Source: an uncultured Pelagibacteraceae bacterium
GTDB taxonomy: Bacteria > Pseudomonadota > Alphaproteobacteria > Pelagibacterales > Pelagibacteraceae
Length of the DNA stretch: 47,070 nt
Assembly: GCA_902547825.1 (NCBI GenBank)
Contig: CACCPE010000007.1
Span: forward strand, 1 to 47,070
Reading direction: 5' to 3'
Both the position numbers and the translations under genes were made by a program. Shown piece by piece: positions 8,752 through 17,161 of the stretch (positions are counted from its first letter, which is position 1; each line of letters opens with the position of its first letter). The notes below the pieces were generated by a model. That model was not told the DNA's origin. It saw nothing but the letters and a program-made list of their open reading frames with translations, and searched no databases.

Positions 8752-8780
8752 TTGATTTCTTATAATTATTTGAATATATA
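8752..8780 (+). promoter_or_regulatory. Putative rpoZ promoter
   Basis: TTGATT (8752-8757) and TATATA (8775-8780) are 17 bases apart, placing the transcription start about 2-3 bases before the rpoZ ATG at 8790. A perfect TATAAT at 8761-8766 is an alternative -10 with a weaker -35 and would give a leader of about 17 bases. Only a start-site map could decide. Confidence 0.4.
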
Positions 8781-8789
8781 CTCTGCATC

Positions 8790-9287
8790 ATGGCAAGAAT
8801 TACCGTAGAAGACTGTTTAGAAAAAGTTGATAATCAATACGATTTAGTTTTGTTAGCTAAAGAGAGAACAGTTCAATTAAATGCTGGCGCTCCAATGTTA
8901 GTTGAAGAGGATAATGATAAACGAACAATTATATCATTACGTGAAATTGGAGATGGAAAAATAGACGTTAAGGAAGTTGAAGCTAGTGCAATAAAAAGAT
9001 TAAGAAAAGAGCCAGACGAGACAGAGGAACAAGAAGAAATCGAAGAGGAAACTAACGACGATTTTGAAAATTTATATAAAGGACAGGTTTCTAAAAGCGG
9101 TGTTGCTATATTACCTTCAAAAAGAACGAGAAGAATTCCAGAAGTAAAAAAACCTAGCTTAGCTGACGAAGCCCTTTCAGAGCTAAAAGCAGAACAACCA
9201 GAAATTAAAGAAGAAAACTTAGACACAGAGGAAGCTCCTCTTGAATTAAGTGAAGAAGTTCCCGCAGAAGAAAACAAATCAGAGTAG
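8790..9287 (+). CDS. rpoZ: DNA-directed RNA polymerase omega subunit with acidic C-terminal extension
   Basis: The first ~75 residues are classic omega: MARITVEDCLEKVDNQYDLV, LLAKERT, then an SLREIGDGKI segment and the helix VEASAIKRLRKE. Omega binds the beta' subunit and helps RNA polymerase assembly. The protein is 165 residues; the E. coli subunit is about 90. The extra ~85 residues are extremely rich in Glu (runs such as ETEEQEEIEEE and the C-terminal EEAPLELSEE), with a basic island KRTRRIPEVKK in the middle, and look disordered. Acidic tails of varying length occur in alphaproteobacterial omega proteins. It is followed after 3 bases by dusA, so the two form a unit. Confidence 0.92.
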   Translation: MARITVEDCLEKVDNQYDLVLLAKERTVQLNAGAPMLVEEDNDKRTIISLREIGDGKIDVKEVEASAIKRLRKEPDETEEQEEIEEETNDDFENLYKGQVSKSGVAILPSKRTRRIPEVKKPSLADEALSELKAEQPEIKEENLDTEEAPLELSEEVPAEENKSE

Positions 9288-9290
9288 ATT

Positions 9291-10274
9291 ATGAAGAAAA
9301 CTGTTTCAGTTGCGCCTATGATGGATTGCACTGATAAGCACGAAATTTATTTTCTCAGTCTTATCAGTAAAAACATACATTTATACACTGAGATGATTGT
9401 TGCTAACGCAATTATAAGAGGAGATAGATCTAAACTACTTTCCTTTAAAAAAATAAATAATCCTGTAACGCTTCAAGTCGGCGGATCAAATCCTACAGAG
9501 TTAGCTGAAGCTTGTAAGATTTCTGAAGACTATGGATATAAAGAAATAAATTTGAATTTAGGTTGTCCAAGTAAAAAAGTACAAAAAAATAAATTTGGTG
9601 CTTGTTTAATGCAAGAACCAGATCTTGTAGCTAAATGTATTGAATCAATGTCTAAAGCTACTATATTACCTGTAACAATCAAAACAAGAATTGGTTACAA
9701 TGATGTTGAAAATTTTGAATTTTTAAAATCTTTCATTCAAACCACTAAAGATGCAGGTTCAAAAAAATTTATAATTCACGCTAGAAAAGCTTTACTTAAA
9801 AAACTAACACCAAAAGAAAATCTGAATATTCCGCCATTGAAATATGATTTTGTTTACAAATTGAAAGATTATTTTAAAGATGATGAGATAATTATTAATG
9901 GAGGAGTAAAAACAACAAAAGAAATAAAAAAACATTTTACAAAAGTAGACGGAGTGATGATTGGTAGAGCTATATATCACTCACCTTATTTTTTGGCAGA
10001 TATTGAAAAAGAAATTTTTAAAAATGAAAATGTACCGACAAGAACAGAAGTAATGGAAAATCTAATTCCTTATATTCAAGAACAAACATCAAAAGGTGTA
10101 CAGTTAAATCATATTATGAGACATACGGTTGGATTGTTTCATGGGCAAAATGGTTCAAAAACTTGGAAACAATATCTATCTAAAAATATGTGCATAAGAG
10201 ATGCGGATTTACAAAAAGTAAACCATATTATGGATCAAGTTAGAAAAAATAATCCTGTTTCTCTAGAGAGATAG
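9291..10274 (+). CDS. dusA: tRNA dihydrouridine synthase DusA
   Basis: 327-residue FMN-dependent TIM-barrel enzyme that reduces uridines in the tRNA D-loop. Motifs in order: VAPMMDCTD at the start, VTLQVGGSNP, the catalytic-cysteine region NLNLGCPSKKVQKNKFGACLM, KTRIGYND, and HARKALLKKLTPKENLNIPPL (pieces HARKALL and PKENLNIPPL). The last is characteristic of the DusA subfamily rather than DusB or DusC. The ending, INGGVKT then GVMIGRAIYHSPY, is the FMN phosphate site. It starts 3 bases after rpoZ and ends 2 bases before the sulfite-exporter-like gene, so rpoZ, dusA and the exporter are probably cotranscribed. Confidence 0.93.
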   Translation: MKKTVSVAPMMDCTDKHEIYFLSLISKNIHLYTEMIVANAIIRGDRSKLLSFKKINNPVTLQVGGSNPTELAEACKISEDYGYKEINLNLGCPSKKVQKNKFGACLMQEPDLVAKCIESMSKATILPVTIKTRIGYNDVENFEFLKSFIQTTKDAGSKKFIIHARKALLKKLTPKENLNIPPLKYDFVYKLKDYFKDDEIIINGGVKTTKEIKKHFTKVDGVMIGRAIYHSPYFLADIEKEIFKNENVPTRTEVMENLIPYIQEQTSKGVQLNHIMRHTVGLFHGQNGSKTWKQYLSKNMCIRDADLQKVNHIMDQVRKNNPVSLER

Positions 10275-10276
10275 TT

Positions 10277-11107
10277 TTGGATATCCTTTCTCAATCAGAA
10301 ATAATTTATTTAGTTTTAATAATGATCGCTACAGCAATACCTGCAGGGTTTGCAGCTGGACTTTTTGGTATTGGTGGAGGATTAGTAACAGTCCCTATAT
10401 TGTTTTATATATTCAGTTTTTCTGGAATAGAAACAGCTTATGTTATGCATTTAGCAGTAGGAACCTCATTTGGAATTATTATACCTACCTCAACTGTATC
10501 TGTACTAACTCACCACCAACATAAAGCTGTAGATTTTAGTATTGTAAAAGGTTTTGGGTTCTTTGTTGCAACTGGAGTAATTTTAGGGACAATATTCGCT
10601 GCAAGTTTAGAGACAAAACCTTTGATATTATTTTTTACTATAATTGTATATGTTCTTGCGTTTTACTTACTTTTCTTAAAAGAAAAAGAGACAAATATAG
10701 AAATCAAAATAGGATTATTCTCAAAAGCCATTTCAGGTATTGTTAGCGGTTTTATTTCTGCACCAATGGGCATTGGTGGAGCTGTTATGAATGTACCAAT
10801 TTTAAAATTTTTTGGTTATCCAATAAATAAAGCTATTGGTAGTGCAGCTGCAATTGGTTTTATTATTGCTTTATTTGGTGCAGGAGGTTTTTTAATCTCC
10901 GGCTCATACCTAGATGCTGATTTACCTTTGAGTATTGGATTTTTGAATATTCCTGCCTTTTTAGTTTTTTTTCCTATTACCGCATTCATGGCAAGACTTG
11001 GAGCAAAAGCTAGCCATAGAGTCGATAAAATGAGAATGACAAAATATTTTGGACTGTTTCTTATAGTTATTGGAACTAGATTTTTATACGAATATTTTAA
11101 ACTCTAA
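10277..11107 (+). CDS. TauE/SafE-family membrane exporter
   Basis: 276-residue integral membrane protein with about eight hydrophobic segments. It shows the family's two internal repeats: GFAAGLFGIGGGLVTVPIL near the N terminus and GFISAPMGIGGAVMNVPIL near residue 160, both carrying the GIGG turn. TauE/SafE proteins export sulfite, sulfoacetate or related organosulfur anions, or act as permeases of unknown substrate. The start is TTG at 10277, two bases after the dusA stop; no in-frame ATG exists before the first helix, and MDILSQSEIIYL fits the family start. The 3' end overlaps the convergent phosphohexomutase gene by 4 bases. Confidence 0.82.
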   Translation: MDILSQSEIIYLVLIMIATAIPAGFAAGLFGIGGGLVTVPILFYIFSFSGIETAYVMHLAVGTSFGIIIPTSTVSVLTHHQHKAVDFSIVKGFGFFVATGVILGTIFAASLETKPLILFFTIIVYVLAFYLLFLKEKETNIEIKIGLFSKAISGIVSGFISAPMGIGGAVMNVPILKFFGYPINKAIGSAAAIGFIIALFGAGGFLISGSYLDADLPLSIGFLNIPAFLVFFPITAFMARLGAKASHRVDKMRMTKYFGLFLIVIGTRFLYEYFKL

Positions 11108-12546
11108 ATTTTTTGATCATAATCTCCAATTTTTCCAGTTTTTTGTAAAAGATTATCTATAAATTCAAAAATTTTTTTCTTATTCTCATTAGATTTGGTA
11201 CTCTCAGTCACAATAACTAAAGAAGGCTTATTTGATGATGCTCTTATTAAGCCCCATGACCCATCCTCTAGGGAAAATCTCACACCATTAACTGTCAATA
11301 CTTCTATAATACTTTGATTATCAATTTTAATATCTTCATCTTTTAATTTCTTTACCTCTTTTACCATTTCATCAACTACTTTATATTTCTCTTCATCTTT
11401 ACAATAAGGAGCCATTGTTGGGCTTTGATAAGTTACTGGTAATGATCTTATAATTTCACTCATTTTTTTATTTTGATCTACGATGAGGTGGCAAACTTGT
11501 ATTGCTGAATTAATCCCATCATCATAACCATAGCCCAATGGTTGATTAAAGAAAAAATGTCCACTCTTCTCAAAACCTGCTAATGCTTTTTCCTTATTAA
11601 CTTTCCTTTTGATGTGTGAATGTCCGGTTTTCCAATATATAGTTTCACAATTATTTTCTCTCAAGATTTTATCATTTTTAAATAGCCCAGTCGATTTGAC
11701 ATCAACGATAAATTTTGAATCCTTATGTTTACTTGAAAGATTTCTTGCAATTAGTAATCCAATTTTATCTGAGAATATTTCATTTCCTTGCTCATCTATT
11801 ACTCCACATCTATCTCCATCTCCATCAAAACCAAATCCAATATCGGCTTTATTATCTTTTACAGCTTTAGCTATAGCATGTAGCATTTCAAGATCTTCAG
11901 GATTTGGGTTATATTTAGGAAATGACCAATCTAAATTACAATCTAATTCTATAACTTCACATCCAATGCCTTTTAAAATTTCTGGAGCAAATATTCCTGC
12001 TGTACCGTTACCACAAGCAACTACAGCTTTTATATTTTTATTAATTTTATTTTTTTTTATTAAATCTTGAATGTATACATTCTTAAAACCATCAACTTTT
12101 TTAAATGATCCTTTTCCATCTAAAAATTTTTTATTTAAAGTAATATCTTTTAGGGTTGCCATTTCTTCTGGCGCATGAGTTAAACCTTTTTGAATGCCCA
12201 TTTTTACTCCTGTCCATCCGTTTTCATTATGGCTAGCAGTTACCATAGCTATTGCGTCTGAGTTTAAATTGAACTGAGCAAAATAAACCATCGGAGAAAG
12301 AGACAATCCAACATCTTCAACATTGCATCCTGATGAAATTAAACCATCAGAAAGAGCTTTTTTAATTTTTTCGCTATAAGATCTATAATCATGACCGACA
12401 ATAACTCTTGGATTGTTTTTCTCAGTGTTTTGAATAATTTGAGTTCCAAGACCTTTTCCTAAATTAGTGATTCCTTCAATATCGATGTCTTTTTCAAAGA
12501 TCCACCTCGCGTCATACTCTCTAAAACCGTTTGGATTGATTTTCAT
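11104..12546 (-). CDS. Phosphomannomutase/phosphoglucomutase
   Basis: 480-residue alpha-D-phosphohexomutase, close to the AlgC/ManB length. The active-site phosphoserine is S105 in VTASHNENGWTG, the magnesium loop is FDGDGDRCGV near residue 245, and a sugar-binding loop FEKSGHFFF lies near residue 325. The enzyme interconverts hexose 6- and 1-phosphates and feeds GDP-mannose or UDP-glucose for surface glycans. GFREYDARWIFEKDI at the N terminus is the usual family start, so the ATG is firm. It is alone on its strand; its 5' side faces nrdA across 186 bases. It should not be confused with GlmM, which has a different serine loop. Confidence 0.88.
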   Translation of the reverse strand: MKINPNGFREYDARWIFEKDIDIEGITNLGKGLGTQIIQNTEKNNPRVIVGHDYRSYSEKIKKALSDGLISSGCNVEDVGLSLSPMVYFAQFNLNSDAIAMVTASHNENGWTGVKMGIQKGLTHAPEEMATLKDITLNKKFLDGKGSFKKVDGFKNVYIQDLIKKNKINKNIKAVVACGNGTAGIFAPEILKGIGCEVIELDCNLDWSFPKYNPNPEDLEMLHAIAKAVKDNKADIGFGFDGDGDRCGVIDEQGNEIFSDKIGLLIARNLSSKHKDSKFIVDVKSTGLFKNDKILRENNCETIYWKTGHSHIKRKVNKEKALAGFEKSGHFFFNQPLGYGYDDGINSAIQVCHLIVDQNKKMSEIIRSLPVTYQSPTMAPYCKDEEKYKVVDEMVKEVKKLKDEDIKIDNQSIIEVLTVNGVRFSLEDGSWGLIRASSNKPSLVIVTESTKSNENKKKIFEFIDNLLQKTGKIGDYDQKI

Positions 12547-12609
12547 TAGTAATAAATACTAGAGAATATAGGTATTTGTTATTAAATGTTTATTAACAAA
12601 ACTTTCCAC

Positions 12610-12638
12610 TTGCAAAATTAATCAGATGTTCTTATAAT
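12610..12638 (+). promoter_or_regulatory. Putative nrdAB promoter
   Basis: TTGCAA (12610-12615), 17 bases, then a perfect TATAAT (12633-12638), giving a predicted start near 12645 and a leader of about 88 bases before nrdA. This is the best -35/-10 pair in the 186-base gap between the phosphohexomutase and nrdA. Confidence 0.6.
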
Positions 12639-12655
12639 GTTCTATTGATTTCGAT

Positions 12656-12699
12656 GTTATATAGTATATTAACATAACTGTAACACAACATGTAGTTGT
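12656..12699 (+). promoter_or_regulatory. Two palindrome-like sites upstream of nrdA (possible NrdR operators)
   Basis: Site 1 (12656-12673) is a near-palindrome, GTTATATAGTATATTAAC. Site 2 (12685-12699) has perfect arms ACAAC and GTTGT around a 5-base centre and is preceded by ACAC, recalling the ACAC-AT-rich-GTGT pattern of NrdR boxes. Centres are about 27-28 bases apart, less than the roughly 31 common for paired NrdR boxes, and both lie downstream of the predicted start, so the assignment is tentative. Confidence 0.3.
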
Positions 12700-12732
12700 T
12701 TTGTTAACAAATCGAGTAAAAACAAGGAAAAT

Positions 12733-14682
12733 ATGAATAAAAGTGTATCATTGGCAATAGAGAAAGCTGTCGGCTCAATAAGCCAGAAAAACCAAAACGA
12801 ACTAAAGAATAACGGACCTAAAAAGCCTGATTTGTTCTCTTTATCTGGAGAGACAGAATTATTTCAAAATGAGAAGGGTATCACTATCAAGATTGATAGA
12901 TCAAGAGATGAAAATTTAACTGATTTTGGAAGAGCTACACTTACAGACAGATATTTAGGTCAGAACGAAAGCTTTCAAGATTTATTTGCTAGAGTAGCAA
13001 GCGTTTACGCTGATGATAATTTACATGCACAGAGAATTTACAATTATATAAGTAACTTGTGGTTTATGCCTGCGACACCTGTCTTGTCAAATGGTGGCAC
13101 AGAGAGAGGGCTGCCAATTTCATGTTTTTTAAACGAAGCTAGCGACAGTCTAGAAGGAATTACAAATCTTTGGGAAGAAAACGTTTGGCTCGCAGCTAGA
13201 GGTGGTGGTATCGGAAGTTATTGGGGAAACCTAAGATCAATTGGAGAAAAAATTGGAAAAGTCGGAAAAACTTCTGGAATAATTCCATTCATCAAGGTTA
13301 TGGACTCTTTGACTTTGGCAATAAGTCAAGGCTCTTTGAGAAGAGGTTCAGCTGCTTGTTATTTACAAATTGATCATCCTGAAATTGAAGAGTTTATTGA
13401 AATGAGAAGACCGACTGGCGGAGATGTAAATAGAAGATCACTGAATTTACATCATGGAGTTTTAGTAACAGATGAATTCATGAGAGCAGTAGAGACAGAT
13501 GGTCAATGGGCATTGAGAAGTCCATATGATGGATCTGTTCAGCAGACTATACCAGCAAGAAATCTATGGATTAGATTATTGACTGCAAGAATTGAAACAG
13601 GTGAGCCTTATATTGTGTATATTGATACAGTGAACAGACAAATCCCTCAACATCACAAGCTTGCCGGGTTAAAAGTTAAAACATCTAATCTTTGCAGTGA
13701 AATTACATTACCAACTGGAGTAGATAATGAGGGAAATCAAAGAACAGCTGTATGTTGTTTATCCTCACTAAACTTGGACACATACGATCAGTGGAAAGAT
13801 GATACGCAATTTGTTGAAGACGTAATGAGATTTTTAGACAATGTTATGACTGATTTTATCAATAGAGCTCCAGATGAATTTGCTCACGCAAAATACTCGG
13901 CAATGAGAGAAAGAAGTGTTGGTCTTGGAGTTATGGGATTACATTCATACTTCCAGCAAAAAAATATTCCTTTTGGATCTGTGATGAGCAAAGTTTGGAA
14001 TAAAAAAATATTTCAAAACATTCAAGAGAAAGTTGATGAAGCCTCAAAGACTTTAGCTCATGAAAGAGGTGCGTGCCCTGATGCAGCAGAATATGGAATG
14101 AAGGAGAGATTTTCAAATAAAACTGCGATAGCTCCAACAGCTTCTATATCAATCATTTGTGGTGGTTCTTCACCAGGAATAGAACCTATAGCTGCTAATA
14201 GCTATACACACAAAACGCTTTCAGGTTCATTTAATGTTAGAAATAAATACTTAAAAAAGATACTTCAAAAATATAATAAGGATACAGACGAAGTTTGGTC
14301 AAGCATCACTACCAATCAAGGATCTGTATCTCATTTAAATTTTTTAACTGCGAATGAAAAAGATACTTTTAAAACTGCTTTTGAAATCGATCAAAGATGG
14401 ATCGTTGAGTTAGGCGCAGATAGAACGCCTCATATATCACAAGCACAATCAGTAAATATTTTCGTGCCCGCAGATATACATAAAAAAGAACTTCACGATA
14501 TTCATTTTCAAGCGTGGAAAAAAGGTTTGAAAAGCCTTTATTATTGTAGATCCAAATCAATCCAGAGAGCTGAAAATGTTAACAATGGATCTTCAACAGA
14601 TGTGACAAAAAATGTTTACTCTGGAAAACAAGAATCAAATAATGAAAGCAATAACTATGAGGAGTGTCTATCATGTCAGTAG
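12733..14682 (+). CDS. nrdA: Class I ribonucleoside-diphosphate reductase, alpha subunit
   Basis: 649-residue catalytic subunit that reduces ribonucleotides for DNA synthesis. Active-site residues are visible: N319, C321 and E323 in SNLCSEI, the redox pair C131 (PISCFL) and the Cys in AVCCLSSLNL (341/342). The C-terminal shuttle pair is C645 and C648 in EECLSCQ, which passes electrons from thioredoxin or glutaredoxin. The protein is about 100 residues shorter than E. coli NrdA; the N terminus goes from a disordered stretch straight to TDFGRATLTDRYL, so the ATP-cone that senses dATP is absent. nrdB follows with a 10-base overlap. A long AT-rich leader with a good promoter precedes it. Confidence 0.95.
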   Translation: MNKSVSLAIEKAVGSISQKNQNELKNNGPKKPDLFSLSGETELFQNEKGITIKIDRSRDENLTDFGRATLTDRYLGQNESFQDLFARVASVYADDNLHAQRIYNYISNLWFMPATPVLSNGGTERGLPISCFLNEASDSLEGITNLWEENVWLAARGGGIGSYWGNLRSIGEKIGKVGKTSGIIPFIKVMDSLTLAISQGSLRRGSAACYLQIDHPEIEEFIEMRRPTGGDVNRRSLNLHHGVLVTDEFMRAVETDGQWALRSPYDGSVQQTIPARNLWIRLLTARIETGEPYIVYIDTVNRQIPQHHKLAGLKVKTSNLCSEITLPTGVDNEGNQRTAVCCLSSLNLDTYDQWKDDTQFVEDVMRFLDNVMTDFINRAPDEFAHAKYSAMRERSVGLGVMGLHSYFQQKNIPFGSVMSKVWNKKIFQNIQEKVDEASKTLAHERGACPDAAEYGMKERFSNKTAIAPTASISIICGGSSPGIEPIAANSYTHKTLSGSFNVRNKYLKKILQKYNKDTDEVWSSITTNQGSVSHLNFLTANEKDTFKTAFEIDQRWIVELGADRTPHISQAQSVNIFVPADIHKKELHDIHFQAWKKGLKSLYYCRSKSIQRAENVNNGSSTDVTKNVYSGKQESNNESNNYEECLSCQ

Positions 14683-15680
14683 CAGAAAAAACTAAATCAA
14701 CAATTATTCAGCCTAATAAAATGGGTTTATTAGTAGAAAACCCAGTTTACAAACCCTTTAGATATCCATGGTGTTATGATGCCTGGTTAACTCAACAACG
14801 AATTCATTGGTTACCAGAGGAAGTGCCATTAGGAGACGACGTAAGGGATTGGCAAAAAAATCTTTCAGTAGAAGAAAAAAATCTTCTCACTCATATATTT
14901 AGATTTTTTACCCAAGCAGATGTTGAAGTAAATAATTGCTATTTAAGACATTACACAACTGTTTTTAAACCAACAGAAGTTTTAATGATGATGACAGCCT
15001 TTGCTGCAATGGAAACAGTACATATCGCTGCTTATTCTCATCTGTTAGATACTATAGGAATGCCAGAGACAGAATACTCAGCTTTCTTACAGTATAAAGA
15101 AATGAAAGATAAGTACGATTACATGCAAGGCTTTGATGTTAAATCTAAACATAACATCGCAATGACAATGGCAGTGTTTTCAGCATTCACTGAAGGCTTA
15201 CAATTATTTGCAAGCTTTGCAATTTTATTAAACTTCCCAAGATTTAATAAGATGAAAGGGATGGGGCAAATAGTAACCTGGTCAGTTAGAGATGAAACTT
15301 TGCACTGTAACTCTATGATTAGACTTTTTAGAGATTTTATTAAAGAAGAACCGCAAATTTGGAATGATAAATTAAAAAATGAAATCTATGAAGCTTGTAA
15401 AACAATTGTTCACCATGAAGATGCATTTATCGATCTTGCTTTTCAAATGGGCCCAATGCAAGGTTTAACAGCTGATGAAGTTAAACAGTATATTAGATTT
15501 ATTGGTAACAGAAGATTAGAGCAACTAGGTTTAAACCCAATATACGACGTTAAGAAAAATCCATTAACATGGTTAGACACAATGCTTAACGGAGTAGAGC
15601 ACATGAACTTCTTTGAAGGAAGAGCTACAGAATATTCTAAAGCTTCGACACAAGGAACATGGGGCGAGGTTTTTGCTTAA
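14673..15680 (+). CDS. nrdB: Class I ribonucleoside-diphosphate reductase, beta subunit
   Basis: 335-residue ferritin-like radical subunit. All canonical metal ligands can be placed at the spacing seen in E. coli NrdB: D83, E114, H117, E174, E208 and H211. The radical tyrosine is Y121 in ETVHIAAYSH, so this is a tyrosyl-radical, dimetal class I enzyme and not a tyrosine-less variant. I chose the ATG at 14673 over the GTG 9 bases upstream because the GAGGAG ribosome site (about 14658-14663) is correctly spaced from it. The C-terminal tail TQGTWGEVFA would dock on NrdA. No activase (nrdI) or glutaredoxin (nrdH) gene is adjacent. Confidence 0.94.
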   Translation: MSVAEKTKSTIIQPNKMGLLVENPVYKPFRYPWCYDAWLTQQRIHWLPEEVPLGDDVRDWQKNLSVEEKNLLTHIFRFFTQADVEVNNCYLRHYTTVFKPTEVLMMMTAFAAMETVHIAAYSHLLDTIGMPETEYSAFLQYKEMKDKYDYMQGFDVKSKHNIAMTMAVFSAFTEGLQLFASFAILLNFPRFNKMKGMGQIVTWSVRDETLHCNSMIRLFRDFIKEEPQIWNDKLKNEIYEACKTIVHHEDAFIDLAFQMGPMQGLTADEVKQYIRFIGNRRLEQLGLNPIYDVKKNPLTWLDTMLNGVEHMNFFEGRATEYSKASTQGTWGEVFA

Positions 15681-15683
15681 TAT

Positions 15684-16331
15684 TTGCAGCTTAAATATAA
15701 AAGCTATTGGAGAAAATCTGGCTTAAAAGGAAAATGGGGAAACATTTTTCTAGAAAGGCTTTCAAATTATAATCCGAAAAATGTTTTGGAGATAGGTGTT
15801 TTTTGCGGTGTGACTGCAAAAAATACTTGTGATTTTTTATATAAATCTAATGGAAATAATTTTACTTACACAGGCATAGATTTATTCGGAAATAACCAGA
15901 GTGTTGATAGAGATGAGATTAAACCTAATTTTTTAAAAGATCAGAAATTTACTAATCCATTAAAAAATATTTATTATAATTATATTCTAAAAGAAAATTT
16001 AAATTCAATTGAAAGCGTTCAAAAACTCCTGCAAGAATATAGTCAAAACATAAAGTTAATCGCTGGTGATACAAATAAGGTTTTAAAAGAAATAGAATTA
16101 CAAAAAATCGATTTCGTATTCCTTGATGGGGGACATAGTTACGAAACTGTAACTAATGATCTCATGATTTTATATAGAGGTATGAAAGATCAGAAGAAAG
16201 TTATTCTATGTGATGATTACGGTAAAGAAAGTTATATTGCAGAAGTAGAAAAAGCAATTGACGATTTCACCAAAAAAAATAATCTTAAATTAAATTTAAT
16301 AGAAAATAGATTTGCAGAAATAATTACCTAA
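15684..16331 (+). CDS. Class I SAM-dependent methyltransferase (Methyltransf_24-like)
   Basis: 215 residues. The AdoMet-binding motif I is NVLEIGVFCGVTAKN (about residues 33-47), with an acidic end of strand beta-2 in YTGIDLFG, and later the DFVFLDGGHSYETV and VILCDDYG strands typical of the Methyltransf_24 / CmcI-like group. Substrate unknown. The frame begins with TTG three bases after the nrdB stop and has no convincing ribosome site, so the exact start is unsure; no ATG lies before motif I. Its position behind nrdB is probably read-through transcription, with no functional link evident. The next gene (Anbu) converges on it. Confidence 0.7.
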   Translation: MQLKYKSYWRKSGLKGKWGNIFLERLSNYNPKNVLEIGVFCGVTAKNTCDFLYKSNGNNFTYTGIDLFGNNQSVDRDEIKPNFLKDQKFTNPLKNIYYNYILKENLNSIESVQKLLQEYSQNIKLIAGDTNKVLKEIELQKIDFVFLDGGHSYETVTNDLMILYRGMKDQKKVILCDDYGKESYIAEVEKAIDDFTKKNNLKLNLIENRFAEIIT

Positions 16332-16336
16332 GAAAA

Positions 16337-17056
16337 TTATTCCCAATCAAATTTAGGAAAAGTATCAAAAACTTGCAAAACTTTATCAGACCACTGATTG
16401 CAAATTCTTTTATAATCTTCATCAGATGTATTCAAACATTTGAGATAAGATAATTTTTTTTGATCTTTTTTAAAAACAGCAATATCTATAGGTGGACCAA
16501 CTGTTAAATCACTTTTTAGTGTAGAATCCATAGATATTAATGCACATCTAGATGCATCACCTATTGAAACATTAGGAGTTATAACTCTATCGAGTATGGG
16601 CTTCCCATACTTTACTTCACCAATTACCAAATAAGGTTTACTATCTGCTGGCCTAATATAATTTCCTTGAGGATAAACTAAGTACAATTCTAAATCTTGA
16701 CCTCTTATTTGCCCTCCAATAATAAATGTAGCCCCTAAAACAAGGCTGTCAGTGTTCACTCCGTCTGGAGATGAGTGTTTAATAGTAAGTTTTCCAACAT
16801 ATGAAGCTATTTGCTCAAAATCTTTACATTTATTGAGATTGTTCGATGAATTTTCTTTTATGTCTTTCTCAATAGACTTAAAAACTGCTTGCGATGTTGC
16901 CAAGTTTCCTGAAGTAACTATAACAACTGTTCTGTCACCTACGTCGTAAGTAAGCATTTTAGAATAAATGTTTACATTATCTAAACCAGCGTTTGTTCTA
17001 GAGTCAGAAGCTAACACAACGCCTTCATTAGTCTTAATACCTATACAATATGTCAT
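16337..17056 (-). CDS. Anbu, bacterial proteasome-type peptidase
   Basis: 239-residue N-terminal-nucleophile hydrolase of the proteasome superfamily, matching the Anbu family. The protein starts MTYCIG, so removal of Met exposes the Thr nucleophile (T2); the SDSRTNAG loop holds D18 and the lysine K33 lies in YSKM, giving the Thr-Asp-Lys triad. Anbu forms ring or spiral assemblies in the cytoplasm; its natural substrate is unknown. In most genomes it clusters with a transglutaminase-like protein, an alpha-E protein and a circularly permuted ATP-grasp ligase. Here only the ATP-grasp gene is present, divergent and 105 bases away. Confidence 0.88.
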   Translation of the reverse strand: MTYCIGIKTNEGVVLASDSRTNAGLDNVNIYSKMLTYDVGDRTVVIVTSGNLATSQAVFKSIEKDIKENSSNNLNKCKDFEQIASYVGKLTIKHSSPDGVNTDSLVLGATFIIGGQIRGQDLELYLVYPQGNYIRPADSKPYLVIGEVKYGKPILDRVITPNVSIGDASRCALISMDSTLKSDLTVGPPIDIAVFKKDQKKLSYLKCLNTSDEDYKRICNQWSDKVLQVFDTFPKFDWE

Positions 17057-17161
17057 GGTGAATTCTTATTTAAAAAACAGTAATTATTCAATTCTTAATT
17101 ATCATAGCTATTATCGAATTTGTGCATTTGATAAAGGCAATAAACTATAAAGAATTATAAA

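Noticed and set aside
8873..9331. 152-residue open frame antisense to rpoZ
   Set aside because: It is a Ser-rich mirror of the Glu-rich omega tail (GAA/GAG reads as TTC/CTC on the other strand) and has no family resemblance.
11609..12070. 153-residue frame antisense to the phosphohexomutase gene
   Set aside because: It lies wholly within a well-conserved enzyme gene, is low in complexity and has no start context.
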